A stretch of DNA of 51,857 nt, taken from positions 1-51,857 of the forward strand of contig DDTD01000085.1 of the NCBI GenBank assembly GCA_002344005.1, written 5' to 3'. The stretch's first letter is position 1. Every line of letters starts with the position of its first letter. The position numbers and the translations under genes are program-made. Shown here one piece after another: positions 43,697-51,531 of this stretch. Below the pieces are notes generated by a model, which saw only the letters and a list, made by a program, of their open reading frames with translations, was not told where the DNA came from and did no database searches. The stretch is from Ignavibacteria bacterium UBA2373. Lineage in GTDB: Bacteria; Bacteroidota; Ignavibacteria; Kapaibacteriales; UBA961.

Positions 43697-45043
43697 GTGC
43701 ATACATTTTTCTCATACCATAATCTTATCATTGCGGCAGAATCCATTATCATGAATAAAACACGTGCATTACTCACTTCATTGGGTATTGTCTTCGGTGT
43801 AGCATCCGTGATAGCAATGTTGGCAATCGGTGAAGGTGCGCAAGCCGAAATACTTGAGCAAATGAAATTACTTGGTACAAATAATATTATCGTTAAGCCA
43901 ATAATTGAGCAAGAAGAATCAACCATCGAAACAGAGGAAGCAGAAAAAAAAGAGAACAAACGTTTTAGTCCCGGATTAACTCTCTCTGATGCTTATGCCA
44001 TTCGACGTATTATACCTCATGTAGAGGGAGTAAGCCCCGAGATAATAACTGAAACAACATTTTTACGAAATGGGTTAAAAAAAACAGGAAAATTGATTGG
44101 CGTGGATACATCATTTTTTCATGATAAAGAATTTGAGGTAAAAGAAGGACATCATTTTTCAGATATACATATTCGACTTCATGAACCGGTCTGTATTATT
44201 GGTCACGGTGTACGAACAAAATTTTTCTCGGGTGATGATCCAATAGGAAAAAAAATTAAATGTGGCTATGAATGGCTTACTGTTATCGGCGTACTGAAAG
44301 AGCGTATTATACTCGAAAAACAACTCAAAAATCTCGGTATTCGCGACTATAATCTTGATATTTATACACCCGTCACAACAATGTTGTTAAAATTTACTAA
44401 TCGCTCATTTATTACAGAAAAATCTATACGCAGTGCCAATGCATCTTTTGGCAATGATGATGATGATAAAAATAGTAATGGAGAAAATAATTTTCATCAA
44501 TTAGACAGAATGATTATTCGGGTTGATAATTCAGATTATATATCTACGATTGCAGATATTACACGGCGTATGTTGCAAAGGCGTCACAATGATGTCGTTG
44601 ATTTTGAAATTATTGTCCCTGAATTATTATTACAACAAGAACAAAGAACGAAAACAATATTTAATTTCGTACTGGGAGCAATTGCCTCTATTTCTCTTCT
44701 TGTCGGCGGGATTGGGATTATGAATATCATGCTTGCTTCAGTTTTAGAAAGAACAAAGGAAATTGGTATTCGACGAGCAATAGGAGCGCGACGAGCCGAT
44801 GTAGTGACGCAATTTCTCAGCGAAGCCGTGGCTATCAGTCTCACAGGCGGCATTGTGGGTATTATTCTGGGATTGAGTATAAGTTATGGCATAGAAAAAT
44901 TTGCAGATATTAAAACCATAGTCACCATGTCATCTATTCTTATTTCATTTGGGGTCTCCTTCTTTGTTGGTATAAGTTTTGGCTATGTTCCGGCGCAAAG
45001 AGCAGCCCAACATGATCCTATCGAAGCTTTACGATATGAGTAA
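43697..45043 (+). CDS. ABC transporter permease, MacB/FtsX type
   Basis: 448 residues from a GTG start, 27 bases after the adaptor gene. It starts with the MacB-type first helix (MNKTRALLTSLGIVFGVASVIAMLAIGEGAQAEI), has a large periplasmic domain (about 45-310) and ends with three helices of the FtsX domain, including the motif ASVLERTKEIGIRRAIGARRADVVTQFLSEAVAISLTGG (about 348-386). The N-terminal ATPase domain of true MacB is missing and no separate ATPase gene is adjacent, although the periplasmic adaptor and TolC-like genes flank it. It must borrow an ATPase encoded elsewhere. An Asp/Asn-rich insertion (about 255-268, NDDDDKNSNGENN) lies in the periplasmic domain. Confidence 0.9.
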   Translation: MHTFFSYHNLIIAAESIIMNKTRALLTSLGIVFGVASVIAMLAIGEGAQAEILEQMKLLGTNNIIVKPIIEQEESTIETEEAEKKENKRFSPGLTLSDAYAIRRIIPHVEGVSPEIITETTFLRNGLKKTGKLIGVDTSFFHDKEFEVKEGHHFSDIHIRLHEPVCIIGHGVRTKFFSGDDPIGKKIKCGYEWLTVIGVLKERIILEKQLKNLGIRDYNLDIYTPVTTMLLKFTNRSFITEKSIRSANASFGNDDDDKNSNGENNFHQLDRMIIRVDNSDYISTIADITRRMLQRRHNDVVDFEIIVPELLLQQEQRTKTIFNFVLGAIASISLLVGGIGIMNIMLASVLERTKEIGIRRAIGARRADVVTQFLSEAVAISLTGGIVGIILGLSISYGIEKFADIKTIVTMSSILISFGVSFFVGISFGYVPAQRAAQHDPIEALRYE

Positions 45044-45049
45044 AAAAAT

Positions 45050-46597
45050 ATGCAGAATTTTAGACATCGTTATCTGAAAACAGGGTTATTTATGCACTCT
45101 CTTCACATACTCACAAAAACACTACAATTACCGATGTTTTTTGCCCTTTACTATGGACTCGCACTGCTTCTGTGCTCCGGTTTGGAAGTATATGCCCAAA
45201 ATACGGTATTGACTTTAAAAGAATGTGTGCGTCTTGCCCAAACGCAGGGACCCGCAGCGGAAATTGCACGCAGTGCATATCGTAATCGCTTCCATCGTTA
45301 TGAGTCATTCACCGCAGGGCTTTTACCTCAATTTTCATTGGAAGGAACTTTACCCAATATTACACGTGCAATTAATAGTATTCCTCAACCCGACGGCTCT
45401 TTATTATTTCGTTCACAAAGTCAAGCACAATCATCCGCAGGAATTAATATATCGCAACAAATACCATTAACCGGAGGACAACTTTTTATTGGTTCATCTC
45501 TTAGTCGTATTGATTTATTCGGTGAAAATGCTTCCAAATTATGGTCGGTATCACCATTAGTACTGGGCATCAGCCAACCTTTATTTCAATTGAATACGGT
45601 GTCATGGAATATACGTGAACAAGAAATAATGATAGATATTGCTCGCAAACAATTCCATGAAGCCATGGAAGATATTGCAATGGAGGCTGTTGCTCGCTTT
45701 TTCGATGTCTATTTAGCGCAAATGAATGTTGAGAATGCTCGATTAAATGTTATTATCAATGACTCAACATATCGTTTATCGCAAGGCAGATTTACCGTCG
45801 GAAAAATAGCGGAAAATGATGTGCTCCAAAATGAATTATCATTATTAAATGCTCAAATGTCTTTTTCCACAGCACAATTAGAGGTACTTAATGCAAAACA
45901 AAATCTTGGAATTACTTTGGGAATCTCTACTAACAAATATTCCATTGAATCGCCTCAGAACAGCAACACAGTACGTATAGATTCAGCAATAGCCATGGAA
46001 ATTGCTTTACGTAATAGAAGCGAGATTCGGAATTTTGAATTACAAAAATTAAGTGCAGAACGGTTCACAACACAAACCACGCTCCAAAATAGTTTTAATG
46101 CAACATTATCAGCAACTGTCGGATTAAATCAAACAGCACAAACAGTACCCAATGCATTAAATAATCTTTTAGACAGACAAACATTTTCTTTAAGTATTGG
46201 TATGCCTTTATTTCAATGGGGCAAAGCAACTCATGACAAAGAGGCAGCACAAGCAGAAGAGCAACGTACTTTGCTCAACAGTAATTTGCAAATTCATCTG
46301 TTGCGGCAAGAATTAACCAATCATATTCAAAGAATGATGCTCTTGGATAAACAAATAGTCATAGCAAAAAAGACAGAAGAAATAGCACAAAAACGATACG
46401 AAATGACAAAAAATCGTTATCTAATCGGTAAAATTGATATTAAGGATGTATTATTGGCACAAAGTGAAAAAGATGCTGCTTTTCGTACTTTTGCACAAAC
46501 ACTTCGTGATTTTTGGACCGGATATTATCGGCTACGTCGCTTAACACTCTATGATTTTGAAGACAAAAAAGTTATTGAATATGATACTCGTATGTAA
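45050..46597 (+). CDS. TolC-family outer-membrane efflux protein
   Basis: 515 residues; the ATG at 45050 is 6 bases after the permease stop, and an ATG at 45092 would also give a signal peptide (hydrophobic core FFALYYGLALLLCSGLEVYAQ). The mature protein shows two OEP repeats: the first with LTLKECVRLAQTQGPAAEIARSAYRNR and a long helix ending DVYLAQMNVENARLNV, the second with MEIALRNRSEIRNFELQKLSAERF and RYEMTKNRYLIGKIDIKDVLLAQSEKDAAF. It should form the trimeric channel of the tripartite exporter with the two upstream gene products. Last gene of the operon; it converges with era. Confidence 0.91.
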   Translation: MQNFRHRYLKTGLFMHSLHILTKTLQLPMFFALYYGLALLLCSGLEVYAQNTVLTLKECVRLAQTQGPAAEIARSAYRNRFHRYESFTAGLLPQFSLEGTLPNITRAINSIPQPDGSLLFRSQSQAQSSAGINISQQIPLTGGQLFIGSSLSRIDLFGENASKLWSVSPLVLGISQPLFQLNTVSWNIREQEIMIDIARKQFHEAMEDIAMEAVARFFDVYLAQMNVENARLNVIINDSTYRLSQGRFTVGKIAENDVLQNELSLLNAQMSFSTAQLEVLNAKQNLGITLGISTNKYSIESPQNSNTVRIDSAIAMEIALRNRSEIRNFELQKLSAERFTTQTTLQNSFNATLSATVGLNQTAQTVPNALNNLLDRQTFSLSIGMPLFQWGKATHDKEAAQAEEQRTLLNSNLQIHLLRQELTNHIQRMMLLDKQIVIAKKTEEIAQKRYEMTKNRYLIGKIDIKDVLLAQSEKDAAFRTFAQTLRDFWTGYYRLRRLTLYDFEDKKVIEYDTRM

Positions 46598-46641
46598 TCA
46601 TTGTTTTTTGACATTTATTGAAGAAAGTAATTCTATGTTTT

Positions 46642-47547
46642 TTAATATCCAAAGCCGGATAATTGTGTTTTTGAATTACGCCAATCATTACGTACCTTCA
46701 CAAATATTTCCAAGAACACAGCCGTACCCAAATGTTGTTCGGCTGCCAGACGTGCTTTTTGCCCCACAGCTTTGATTTTTTCACCTTTTTTACCAATAAG
46801 AATTGCTTTTTGTGTATCTCTTTCTACAATAATATCAGCCGCTATATACCATTTTCCCATATCTCTTTCTTTAAATTCTTGTATCAGAACTTCTGCGGAA
46901 TATGGAATTTCTTGTTCAAATTCATGGAAAATAACTTCACGTATAATTTCAGAGATAAAAAAGCGCTGCGGTAATGTACTTAAATCTTCTGCATCATGAA
47001 GGAACACACCTTCCGGCATATACCCTGCAATGGTTTTGAGCATATCGTCCACATATTTATTTTCCAAAGCAGAAATAGTAAAAAACTCTTTGAATAATTG
47101 TAATTCTTGATACTTAATAATCAAAGGCAATACATCACGACGATTTTTCAGAGCATCTACCTTATTAAAAACACAAAAAACAGGCAAACCCGATGATTGC
47201 AACATAGCTGTAAATTCAGGCGTCAGAAATTCTGAACTTTTTCGAGCATTGACGGCATCTATCAATACCATGACGGCATCCGATTCTGCAATAGAATTTT
47301 TCACATATTCCATCATGGATTTATGCAATTCGTATCTCGGTGTAAGTACGCCCGGTGTATCTAAGAACAGTATCTGTACATCTTCTTCGGTATAAATCCC
47401 AAGAACATTTTTTCTTGTTGTTTGCGGTTTGGGCGACACAATAGACAATTTTGCCCCCAGAATTGCATTCATTAATGTAGATTTACCTGTATTGGGTTTA
47501 CCAATAATAGCAATGGCGCCGCAGCGAGTAATTGGTGTTGTGCTCAT
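46642..47547 (-). CDS. era: GTPase Era
   Basis: 301 residues, the usual length. G1 GKPNTGKST (about 16-24), G2 around TTRKNVLGI (about 43-51), G3 DTPG (about 61-64), G4 NKVD (about 132-135) and SALE (about 162). A C-terminal KH domain with IGKKGEKIKAVGQKARLAAEQHLG (about 249-272) binds the 3' end of 16S rRNA. Era acts in small-subunit maturation at the membrane. Its ATG overlaps the stop of the ferredoxin-like gene (ATGA), so the sixA-like, ferredoxin-like and era genes form a minus-strand operon. Confidence 0.96.
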   Translation of the reverse strand: MSTTPITRCGAIAIIGKPNTGKSTLMNAILGAKLSIVSPKPQTTRKNVLGIYTEEDVQILFLDTPGVLTPRYELHKSMMEYVKNSIAESDAVMVLIDAVNARKSSEFLTPEFTAMLQSSGLPVFCVFNKVDALKNRRDVLPLIIKYQELQLFKEFFTISALENKYVDDMLKTIAGYMPEGVFLHDAEDLSTLPQRFFISEIIREVIFHEFEQEIPYSAEVLIQEFKERDMGKWYIAADIIVERDTQKAILIGKKGEKIKAVGQKARLAAEQHLGTAVFLEIFVKVRNDWRNSKTQLSGFGY

Positions 47548-47867
47548 GTATCAGATTGAATAGTGCCGAGAATATGTTTTTTTGCTAAAAATGTACCTTT
47601 TTTCAGATGCTTTTTTATTATTTTTTTGAGAAGCGACGGGGTGATTTTTTTATACCATACTCCATCGGGATACACCATAATGACAGGAGCAAATTTGCAA
47701 TTACCGGTACAATGTACTTTCGATTGAACTATACTCTGTTTATATTTTTTACTGTTTAATTTTTCTTTTAAAATATACCAGAGTGCCTCACTGCCATGTT
47801 TTGAACATGATTTGCCTTCGCAGACTAGTATATGATAATTCAAATTTTTAATATCCGGTGCGCTCAT
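47544..47867 (-). CDS. Thioredoxin-like [2Fe-2S] ferredoxin (Shethna/NuoE-like)
   Basis: 107 residues. The four ligands of a thioredoxin-fold 2Fe-2S protein are in place: C16 and C21 in VCEGKSCSKHGS, C53 and C57 in VHCTGNCKFAPVIMVYPDGVWY. The C-terminal helix (SLLKKIIKKHLKKGTF) is lysine-rich. Family members are soluble electron carriers or Fe-S delivery proteins; the partner here is unknown. It overlaps era by 4 bases and lies 15 bases after the SixA-like gene. Confidence 0.88.
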   Translation of the reverse strand: MSAPDIKNLNYHILVCEGKSCSKHGSEALWYILKEKLNSKKYKQSIVQSKVHCTGNCKFAPVIMVYPDGVWYKKITPSLLKKIIKKHLKKGTFLAKKHILGTIQSDT

Positions 47868-47882
47868 AGTGTTGTTCCTTTA

Positions 47883-48389
47883 TTATTCATCATCGCCCCA
47901 TAATGTTTTAGGTGTATAAATGTTGCGTAACATTCCCAATGAACGCGATACCATATTCCAAGATGGTATATCGAACTCAATATGCGCCACCGCACATGTG
48001 GGTAAATGCGAGATTGGCGCATCGGTACAATATTGCACCAATAATGTTTGTATGGGATTATGCCCTACGATCCATGCCGTAGAATGAACATCATCAATAG
48101 CAGTAATAACCGATAAATATTGAGCAAGTGTACTTTCATATAAAGAATGATTTTGTATGATTGCATTACTATCATAACCGACTTTTTCTGCAAGGAAGCG
48201 CGCTGAGGTCAAAGCACGATTAGCATCACTTGAATAGACAATGTCCGGCATAATATTCAAAGATTTCAAATAAGTACCCATCTTTGGCGCTGCATGCAAA
48301 CCGCGTTGATTGAGGGGGCGACTGAAATCAGTCCATTCGGGGTTGCTCCAATCCGATTTGGCATGACGTATCACATATAATTGTTTCAT
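47883..48389 (-). CDS. SixA-like phosphohistidine phosphatase
   Basis: 168 residues of the histidine phosphatase superfamily. The catalytic RH motif is RHAKSDWSNPEWTDFSRPLNQRG (about 8-30), with a second Arg in SSDANRALTSARFLAEKV (about 53-70) and the second catalytic His in WIVGHNPIQTLL (about 107-118). The length and short core match SixA, which removes phosphate from histidine-containing phosphotransfer domains. A functional link to the Hpt-containing hybrid kinase in this window is possible but they are 40 kb apart. First gene of the sixA-ferredoxin-era operon. Confidence 0.9.
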   Translation of the reverse strand: MKQLYVIRHAKSDWSNPEWTDFSRPLNQRGLHAAPKMGTYLKSLNIMPDIVYSSDANRALTSARFLAEKVGYDSNAIIQNHSLYESTLAQYLSVITAIDDVHSTAWIVGHNPIQTLLVQYCTDAPISHLPTCAVAHIEFDIPSWNMVSRSLGMLRNIYTPKTLWGDDE

Positions 48390-48407
48390 AGATTCCTAGT
48401 TTTTATG

Positions 48408-48415
48408 CAAAAATA
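48408..48415 (-). promoter_or_regulatory. Candidate -7 box (TATTTTTG, minus strand)
   Basis: It matches TAnnTTTG and lies 18 bases before the SixA-like gene start, a plausible promoter of that operon. Confidence 0.4.
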
Positions 48416-48535
48416 CGCCTTAGCAATACAATGCTTGCCCAATAGCAGGCATCGTCCAGAGCAATAATCAATACCAAACATCGTAAATTGCGCCATAATT
48501 TCATTCTTTTTTCATTCATATTGTCAAAAAAACTC

Positions 48536-49318
48536 ATGAACTATCAGACTATAAGTGTTGAAAAAAAAGAGAATTACAGCATAATTACTCTTAATCGTCC
48601 CGATAAGTTGAATGCTCTTAATGCCACTCTTCTCGAAGAATTATATTCTGCTGTCATCGCCATCAAAGAAGATGCAGACATCCGTGCCGTTATCATTACG
48701 GGTGCAGGACCAAAGGCATTTGCAGCCGGAGCGGACATAGCACAATTACATACATGCGACACCGCAACGGGTGCAATTTTTGCCGGAAAAGGACAGCAAG
48801 TCTTCACTGCAATCGAGAAATTGGGGAAACCCGTTATTGCTGCGGTGAATGGTTTTGCTCTTGGTGGCGGGTGCGAACTTGCTTTGGCTTGCCATATTCG
48901 TTATTGTTCTGAAAATGCCAAGTTTGGTCAGCCGGAAGTTAATTTGGGCATTATTCCGGGATATGGCGGCACACAGCGGCTCACTCGCTTAGTCGGTACG
49001 GCAAAATCAGCGGAGCTTATACTCTCCGGTAATCTTATCGGTGCCGATGAAGCTCGCACCATCGGATTGGTGAATGCCGTGTATTCTCAAGAACATTTAT
49101 TGGAAGAAACCGAAAAATTCGTCAAAACCATTGTTGCTAAAGCACCTCTTGCCGTCAATGCTGCTCTTGAGTGTATTATCGCCGTTGTTGATATGACCGA
49201 ACAAGAAGGAATGGAATATGAAGCAAAAAAATTCGGAGAAATTTGTGGCACCGATGATTTTTATGAAGGTACAAAAGCATTTTTAGAAAAAAGACCTGCT
49301 ATTTTTCAAGGGAAATAG
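48536..49318 (+). CDS. Enoyl-CoA hydratase/isomerase (crotonase family)
   Basis: 260 residues from the ATG at 48536; the open frame reaches a TTG at 48488 but the ATG gives the standard crotonase start (MNYQTISVEKKENYSIITLNRPDKLNALN). Oxyanion-hole segments AFAAGADI (61-68) and NGFALGGGCELA (105-116) are present, and both catalytic glutamates are in place (E114 and E134 in FGQPEVNLGIIPG). It should hydrate 2-enoyl-CoA, as in fatty-acid or short-chain acyl-CoA degradation. The length and GYGGTQRL motif fit short-chain (crotonyl-CoA) hydratases. It stands alone, with its own terminator. Confidence 0.93.
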   Translation: MNYQTISVEKKENYSIITLNRPDKLNALNATLLEELYSAVIAIKEDADIRAVIITGAGPKAFAAGADIAQLHTCDTATGAIFAGKGQQVFTAIEKLGKPVIAAVNGFALGGGCELALACHIRYCSENAKFGQPEVNLGIIPGYGGTQRLTRLVGTAKSAELILSGNLIGADEARTIGLVNAVYSQEHLLEETEKFVKTIVAKAPLAVNAALECIIAVVDMTEQEGMEYEAKKFGEICGTDDFYEGTKAFLEKRPAIFQGK

Positions 49319-49372
49319 CGGCGTATATTCGATGCACAACAAAATCATAATTTCTCGGTCTAAGTCAAATTA

Positions 49373-49410
49373 TAGGCAAATGTTGCAATGCATTTGCCTA
49401 ATTGTTTTTT
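49373..49410 (+). terminator. Terminator after the enoyl-CoA hydratase gene
   Basis: TAGGCAAATG at 49373-49382 pairs perfectly with CATTTGCCTA at 49391-49400 around an 8-base loop, followed by ATTGTTTTTT. It begins 55 bases past the stop and slightly overlaps the 3' end of the convergent gene at 49409. Confidence 0.8.
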
Positions 49411-49912
49411 ATAGACGAATATTAACACCGTCGAAGATTACAGTAAAATCTAAAGTTAGAATTGGTGAAATTGGCAGTAAATCATTACCACCGATTCCGC
49501 TAGAAATACGAAGATTTGAGATTTTCCCTATGGATATTAACCATCCCAATCCAACTTGAATAAATGGTCTAAATTTTTCTGTAAGAATAAATCTATAGTA
49601 TGTAATGTATTGATGAAATGAAAGTCGTTTGTCTTCAAGTGGTGTCACAATTATTCCATGAGAAATTAGCCAATTCAACTTTGTAAACTCCTGAGCAAGA
49701 ATGTGCTTAAATGAAAAGACAGATATCCCCACCCCACCTTCAATAGCAATAATATCATTGTATTGAATTTGCAATCCTCCTCTTGCACCATTAAGCAGAC
49801 CCAGACCGACTAATGGTTTGAATGAAAGAGTTGATGCTGCTTTCAGCGAATCCTGTGCAAAACATGGCAATGTCATAAAACAAAAAAAGAATATACTAAA
49901 GAGTAATTTCAT
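49409..49912 (-). CDS. Small predicted outer-membrane beta-barrel protein
   Basis: 167 residues with a signal peptide (MKLLFSIFFFCFMTLPCFAQ, about 20 residues). The mature part is strand-rich with Gly/aromatic alternation (GLGLLNGARGGLQIQYNDIIAIEGGVGISVFSF) and ends in LTLDFTVIFDGVNIRL, consistent with an eight-stranded outer-membrane barrel. No family-specific motif is recognised. It is the most downstream of a minus-strand group of small secreted proteins and lipoproteins. Confidence 0.65.
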   Translation of the reverse strand: MKLLFSIFFFCFMTLPCFAQDSLKAASTLSFKPLVGLGLLNGARGGLQIQYNDIIAIEGGVGISVFSFKHILAQEFTKLNWLISHGIIVTPLEDKRLSFHQYITYYRFILTEKFRPFIQVGLGWLISIGKISNLRISSGIGGNDLLPISPILTLDFTVIFDGVNIRL

Positions 49913-50026
49913 GCAAATGGAGAGAGTATAGTGAAACGTTTATTTTGTATGAATTATGTGCATATAATTAATGAACAGAGAATATGTACCATAAAAACAA
50001 TATTCAGAATCTTCATTTGTTATCTC

Positions 50027-50548
50027 CTATGGAATGGGATATTGAATTTTATACGCATTAACAAGGGAATCTAGTATCTTTGTGTAAGAATATAATTTTT
50101 GTGGTGGTACAGATTCGTCCCAGATAAAAATACTCTTTGTCTCATTATCATTGCCGGTAAATGTTAATCTTTTAGCCCCTTTATCTGGCAAAATATTATT
50201 ATCACCATAAATATCTTTATAATTCCATAATTCATTTACAGAGATATGAGCGACCATTGATTGAAAAAGGGCTGTATCTTGAAATACGATACGTTTTTCC
50301 TTTAATGTTAATGTACGTGGTTCCGTTGTTGTGAGAACTGATTTACTCCAATGAAAGACTATGGAGTCATTTGTTATGAGAAGTTGATTTGGCATAGGTT
50401 GAGATGTATGTCCATTACTTATGAAATAATCAATACTCTTTATTTCATTCGGTAATGTGACACTATCAGTACTGTGTTCTTTACAACTGCTTAGTGCCAT
50501 ACATGAAAGACACAATATTACTAAACTCCATAAATATCTATTTTTCAT
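50027..50548 (-). CDS. Predicted lipoprotein of unknown function
   Basis: 173 residues. The N-terminus is a lipoprotein signal with lipobox LSSC (cysteine near residue 22, MALSSCKE). The rest is a small beta-rich domain with a C-terminal helix (KLYSYTKILDSLVNAYKIQYP). No known motif is recognised. It may be anchored in the outer membrane. It is preceded by a stretch that holds a copied coiled-coil tail (see 50572-50609). Confidence 0.7.
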   Translation of the reverse strand: MKNRYLWSLVILCLSCMALSSCKEHSTDSVTLPNEIKSIDYFISNGHTSQPMPNQLLITNDSIVFHWSKSVLTTTEPRTLTLKEKRIVFQDTALFQSMVAHISVNELWNYKDIYGDNNILPDKGAKRLTFTGNDNETKSIFIWDESVPPQKLYSYTKILDSLVNAYKIQYPIP

Positions 50549-50568
50549 AGTTTTATTCCTTTGGATTA

Positions 50569-50911
50569 TTATTGAAGTTGTTGGTTTTTCGTGTTAATTT
50601 CGATGATATCATAGAGTGAGGAATTGAATGTTTGACCTATACCGAACCTATTCTCATACCCCAATATCATCAGCGCGCGAAAGTGAATCATGATTTACCG
50701 TCTTTAAGAAAAAGGTAGGAATATTTTCTGAAGGAGTAAGATTACTTTCTGTTGTAAAACTTTTAGGCTGAGCTTCAACTAAATAAGGGCTTAAACATAC
50801 TGTCAAACACGATAATATAACGATGAATCTTCGAATATTCCTTAGATTATTGTATAAAAATTTTGATAATAACCAAAGGAATGAGTAATATGTTTTTATT
50901 ATTTTTACCAT
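50569..50911 (-). pseudogene. Short secreted-protein gene with an apparent frameshift near its 3' end
   Basis: An 85-residue frame runs from 50911 to a TGA at 50654, ending in HDSLSRADDIGV. It overlaps the 3' end of the upstream lipoprotein gene by 7 bases and has a hydrophobic signal-like segment (FIVILSCLTVCLSPYLVEAQ). Just before the TGA, the neighbouring frame opens and reads YENRFGIGQTFNSSLYDIIEINTKNQQLQ before a TAA at 50569-50571. The last 12 residues of that extension are almost the same as the tail of the small coiled-coil ORF at 51402-51527. A one-base indel near 50655 would fuse the two frames. So this looks like a truncated or recombined copy of a longer gene whose normal end is the coiled-coil tail. 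The function is unknown. Confidence 0.5.
50572..50609 (-). repeat. Direct repeat, copy 1 of a coiled-coil tail sequence
   Basis: 38 bases that differ at one position from 51447-51484 in the same orientation. In protein terms both encode IIEINTKNQQLQ. Here the copy is followed at once by two stop codons. Confidence 0.85.
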
Positions 50912-51402
50912 GGCTCACCTATGGTGTCTTTCACGAAAGTGATGCTATAATCTTTCGATAGTTTAGGGACTATCTGGAAATGACGAGCTGCATGCATGGG
51001 AAGGTCTATGTATTTTGTTGAATGTACCGAAATATATTCATATTTCTTTAGCGAATCATTTTTTCGAAGTATGCCTATTGGTCTTTCTTGAAAAGAACTA
51101 TAAATATAATTCCACCAAATCACATCATGAGTGGAAAAATCAACTTTCGGATATGAGAAGTTATCACAATAAGGAGATTTCTTTTGCTTGTTGTACTGTT
51201 CATGATAATGATATGTGCTATCATCATGAATTATAAGTGGTTCCTTAACCCAAAAATCCAGACAGTCAACATATTTAGATATTTCTACCGAAATTGTATC
51301 CCATTTATTGGAAGCAATATTTTGTTTTGGCTGCGTTACTTTTTCCTCTGCACAGCTATAGAAGAAAAGCAATGTAATAATACTGATTATACTCTTTTTC
51401 AT
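50905..51402 (-). CDS. Predicted lipoprotein of unknown function
   Basis: 165 residues with a lipoprotein-type N-terminus (MKKSIISIITLLFFYSCAEE, candidate lipidated cysteine at 17). The rest is beta-rich with many Lys/Tyr/His residues (YHYHEQYNKQKKSPYCDNF, VHSTKYIDLPMHAARHFQIV) and no recognised motif. Its 3' end overlaps the next gene by 7 bases. Its start shares a base with the stop of the coiled-coil ORF at 51402. Confidence 0.7.
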   Translation of the reverse strand: MKKSIISIITLLFFYSCAEEKVTQPKQNIASNKWDTISVEISKYVDCLDFWVKEPLIIHDDSTYHYHEQYNKQKKSPYCDNFSYPKVDFSTHDVIWWNYIYSSFQERPIGILRKNDSLKKYEYISVHSTKYIDLPMHAARHFQIVPKLSKDYSITFVKDTIGEPW

Positions 51403-51527
51403 TATTTTTTCTCCGTAATTTGTTGTTGAAGATTATGGATTTGTTGTTGAAGTTGTTGGTTTTTAGTGTTAATTTCGATGATATATCGTGTTAATTCTTC
51501 TACTTTTTTGAGCAAAAGTGTTTGCAT
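51402..51527 (-). CDS. Short coiled-coil ORF (detached C-terminal tail)
   Basis: 41 residues from the ATG at 51527, reading MQTLLLKKVEELTRYIIEI and then a Gln-rich heptad-like stretch ending ITEKK. It begins 4 bases after the TGA of the gene entering from the window edge, in another frame. Tails of this type (LLLKKVEELTxYxIxxxxxxxxLxxxI) normally end longer proteins, for example tail-fibre or intramolecular-chaperone-type proteins, so this is more likely the frameshifted end of the upstream gene than an independent protein. The reading frame continues open upstream to 51656. Confidence 0.45.
   Translation of the reverse strand: MQTLLLKKVEELTRYIIEINTKNQQLQQQIHNLQQQITEKK
51447..51484 (-). repeat. 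Direct repeat, copy 2 of the coiled-coil tail sequence
   Basis: Same orientation as 50572-50609, with one mismatch in 38 bases. This copy lies inside the longer coiled-coil ORF and is probably the parental one. Confidence 0.85.
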
Positions 51528-51531
51528 ATCT

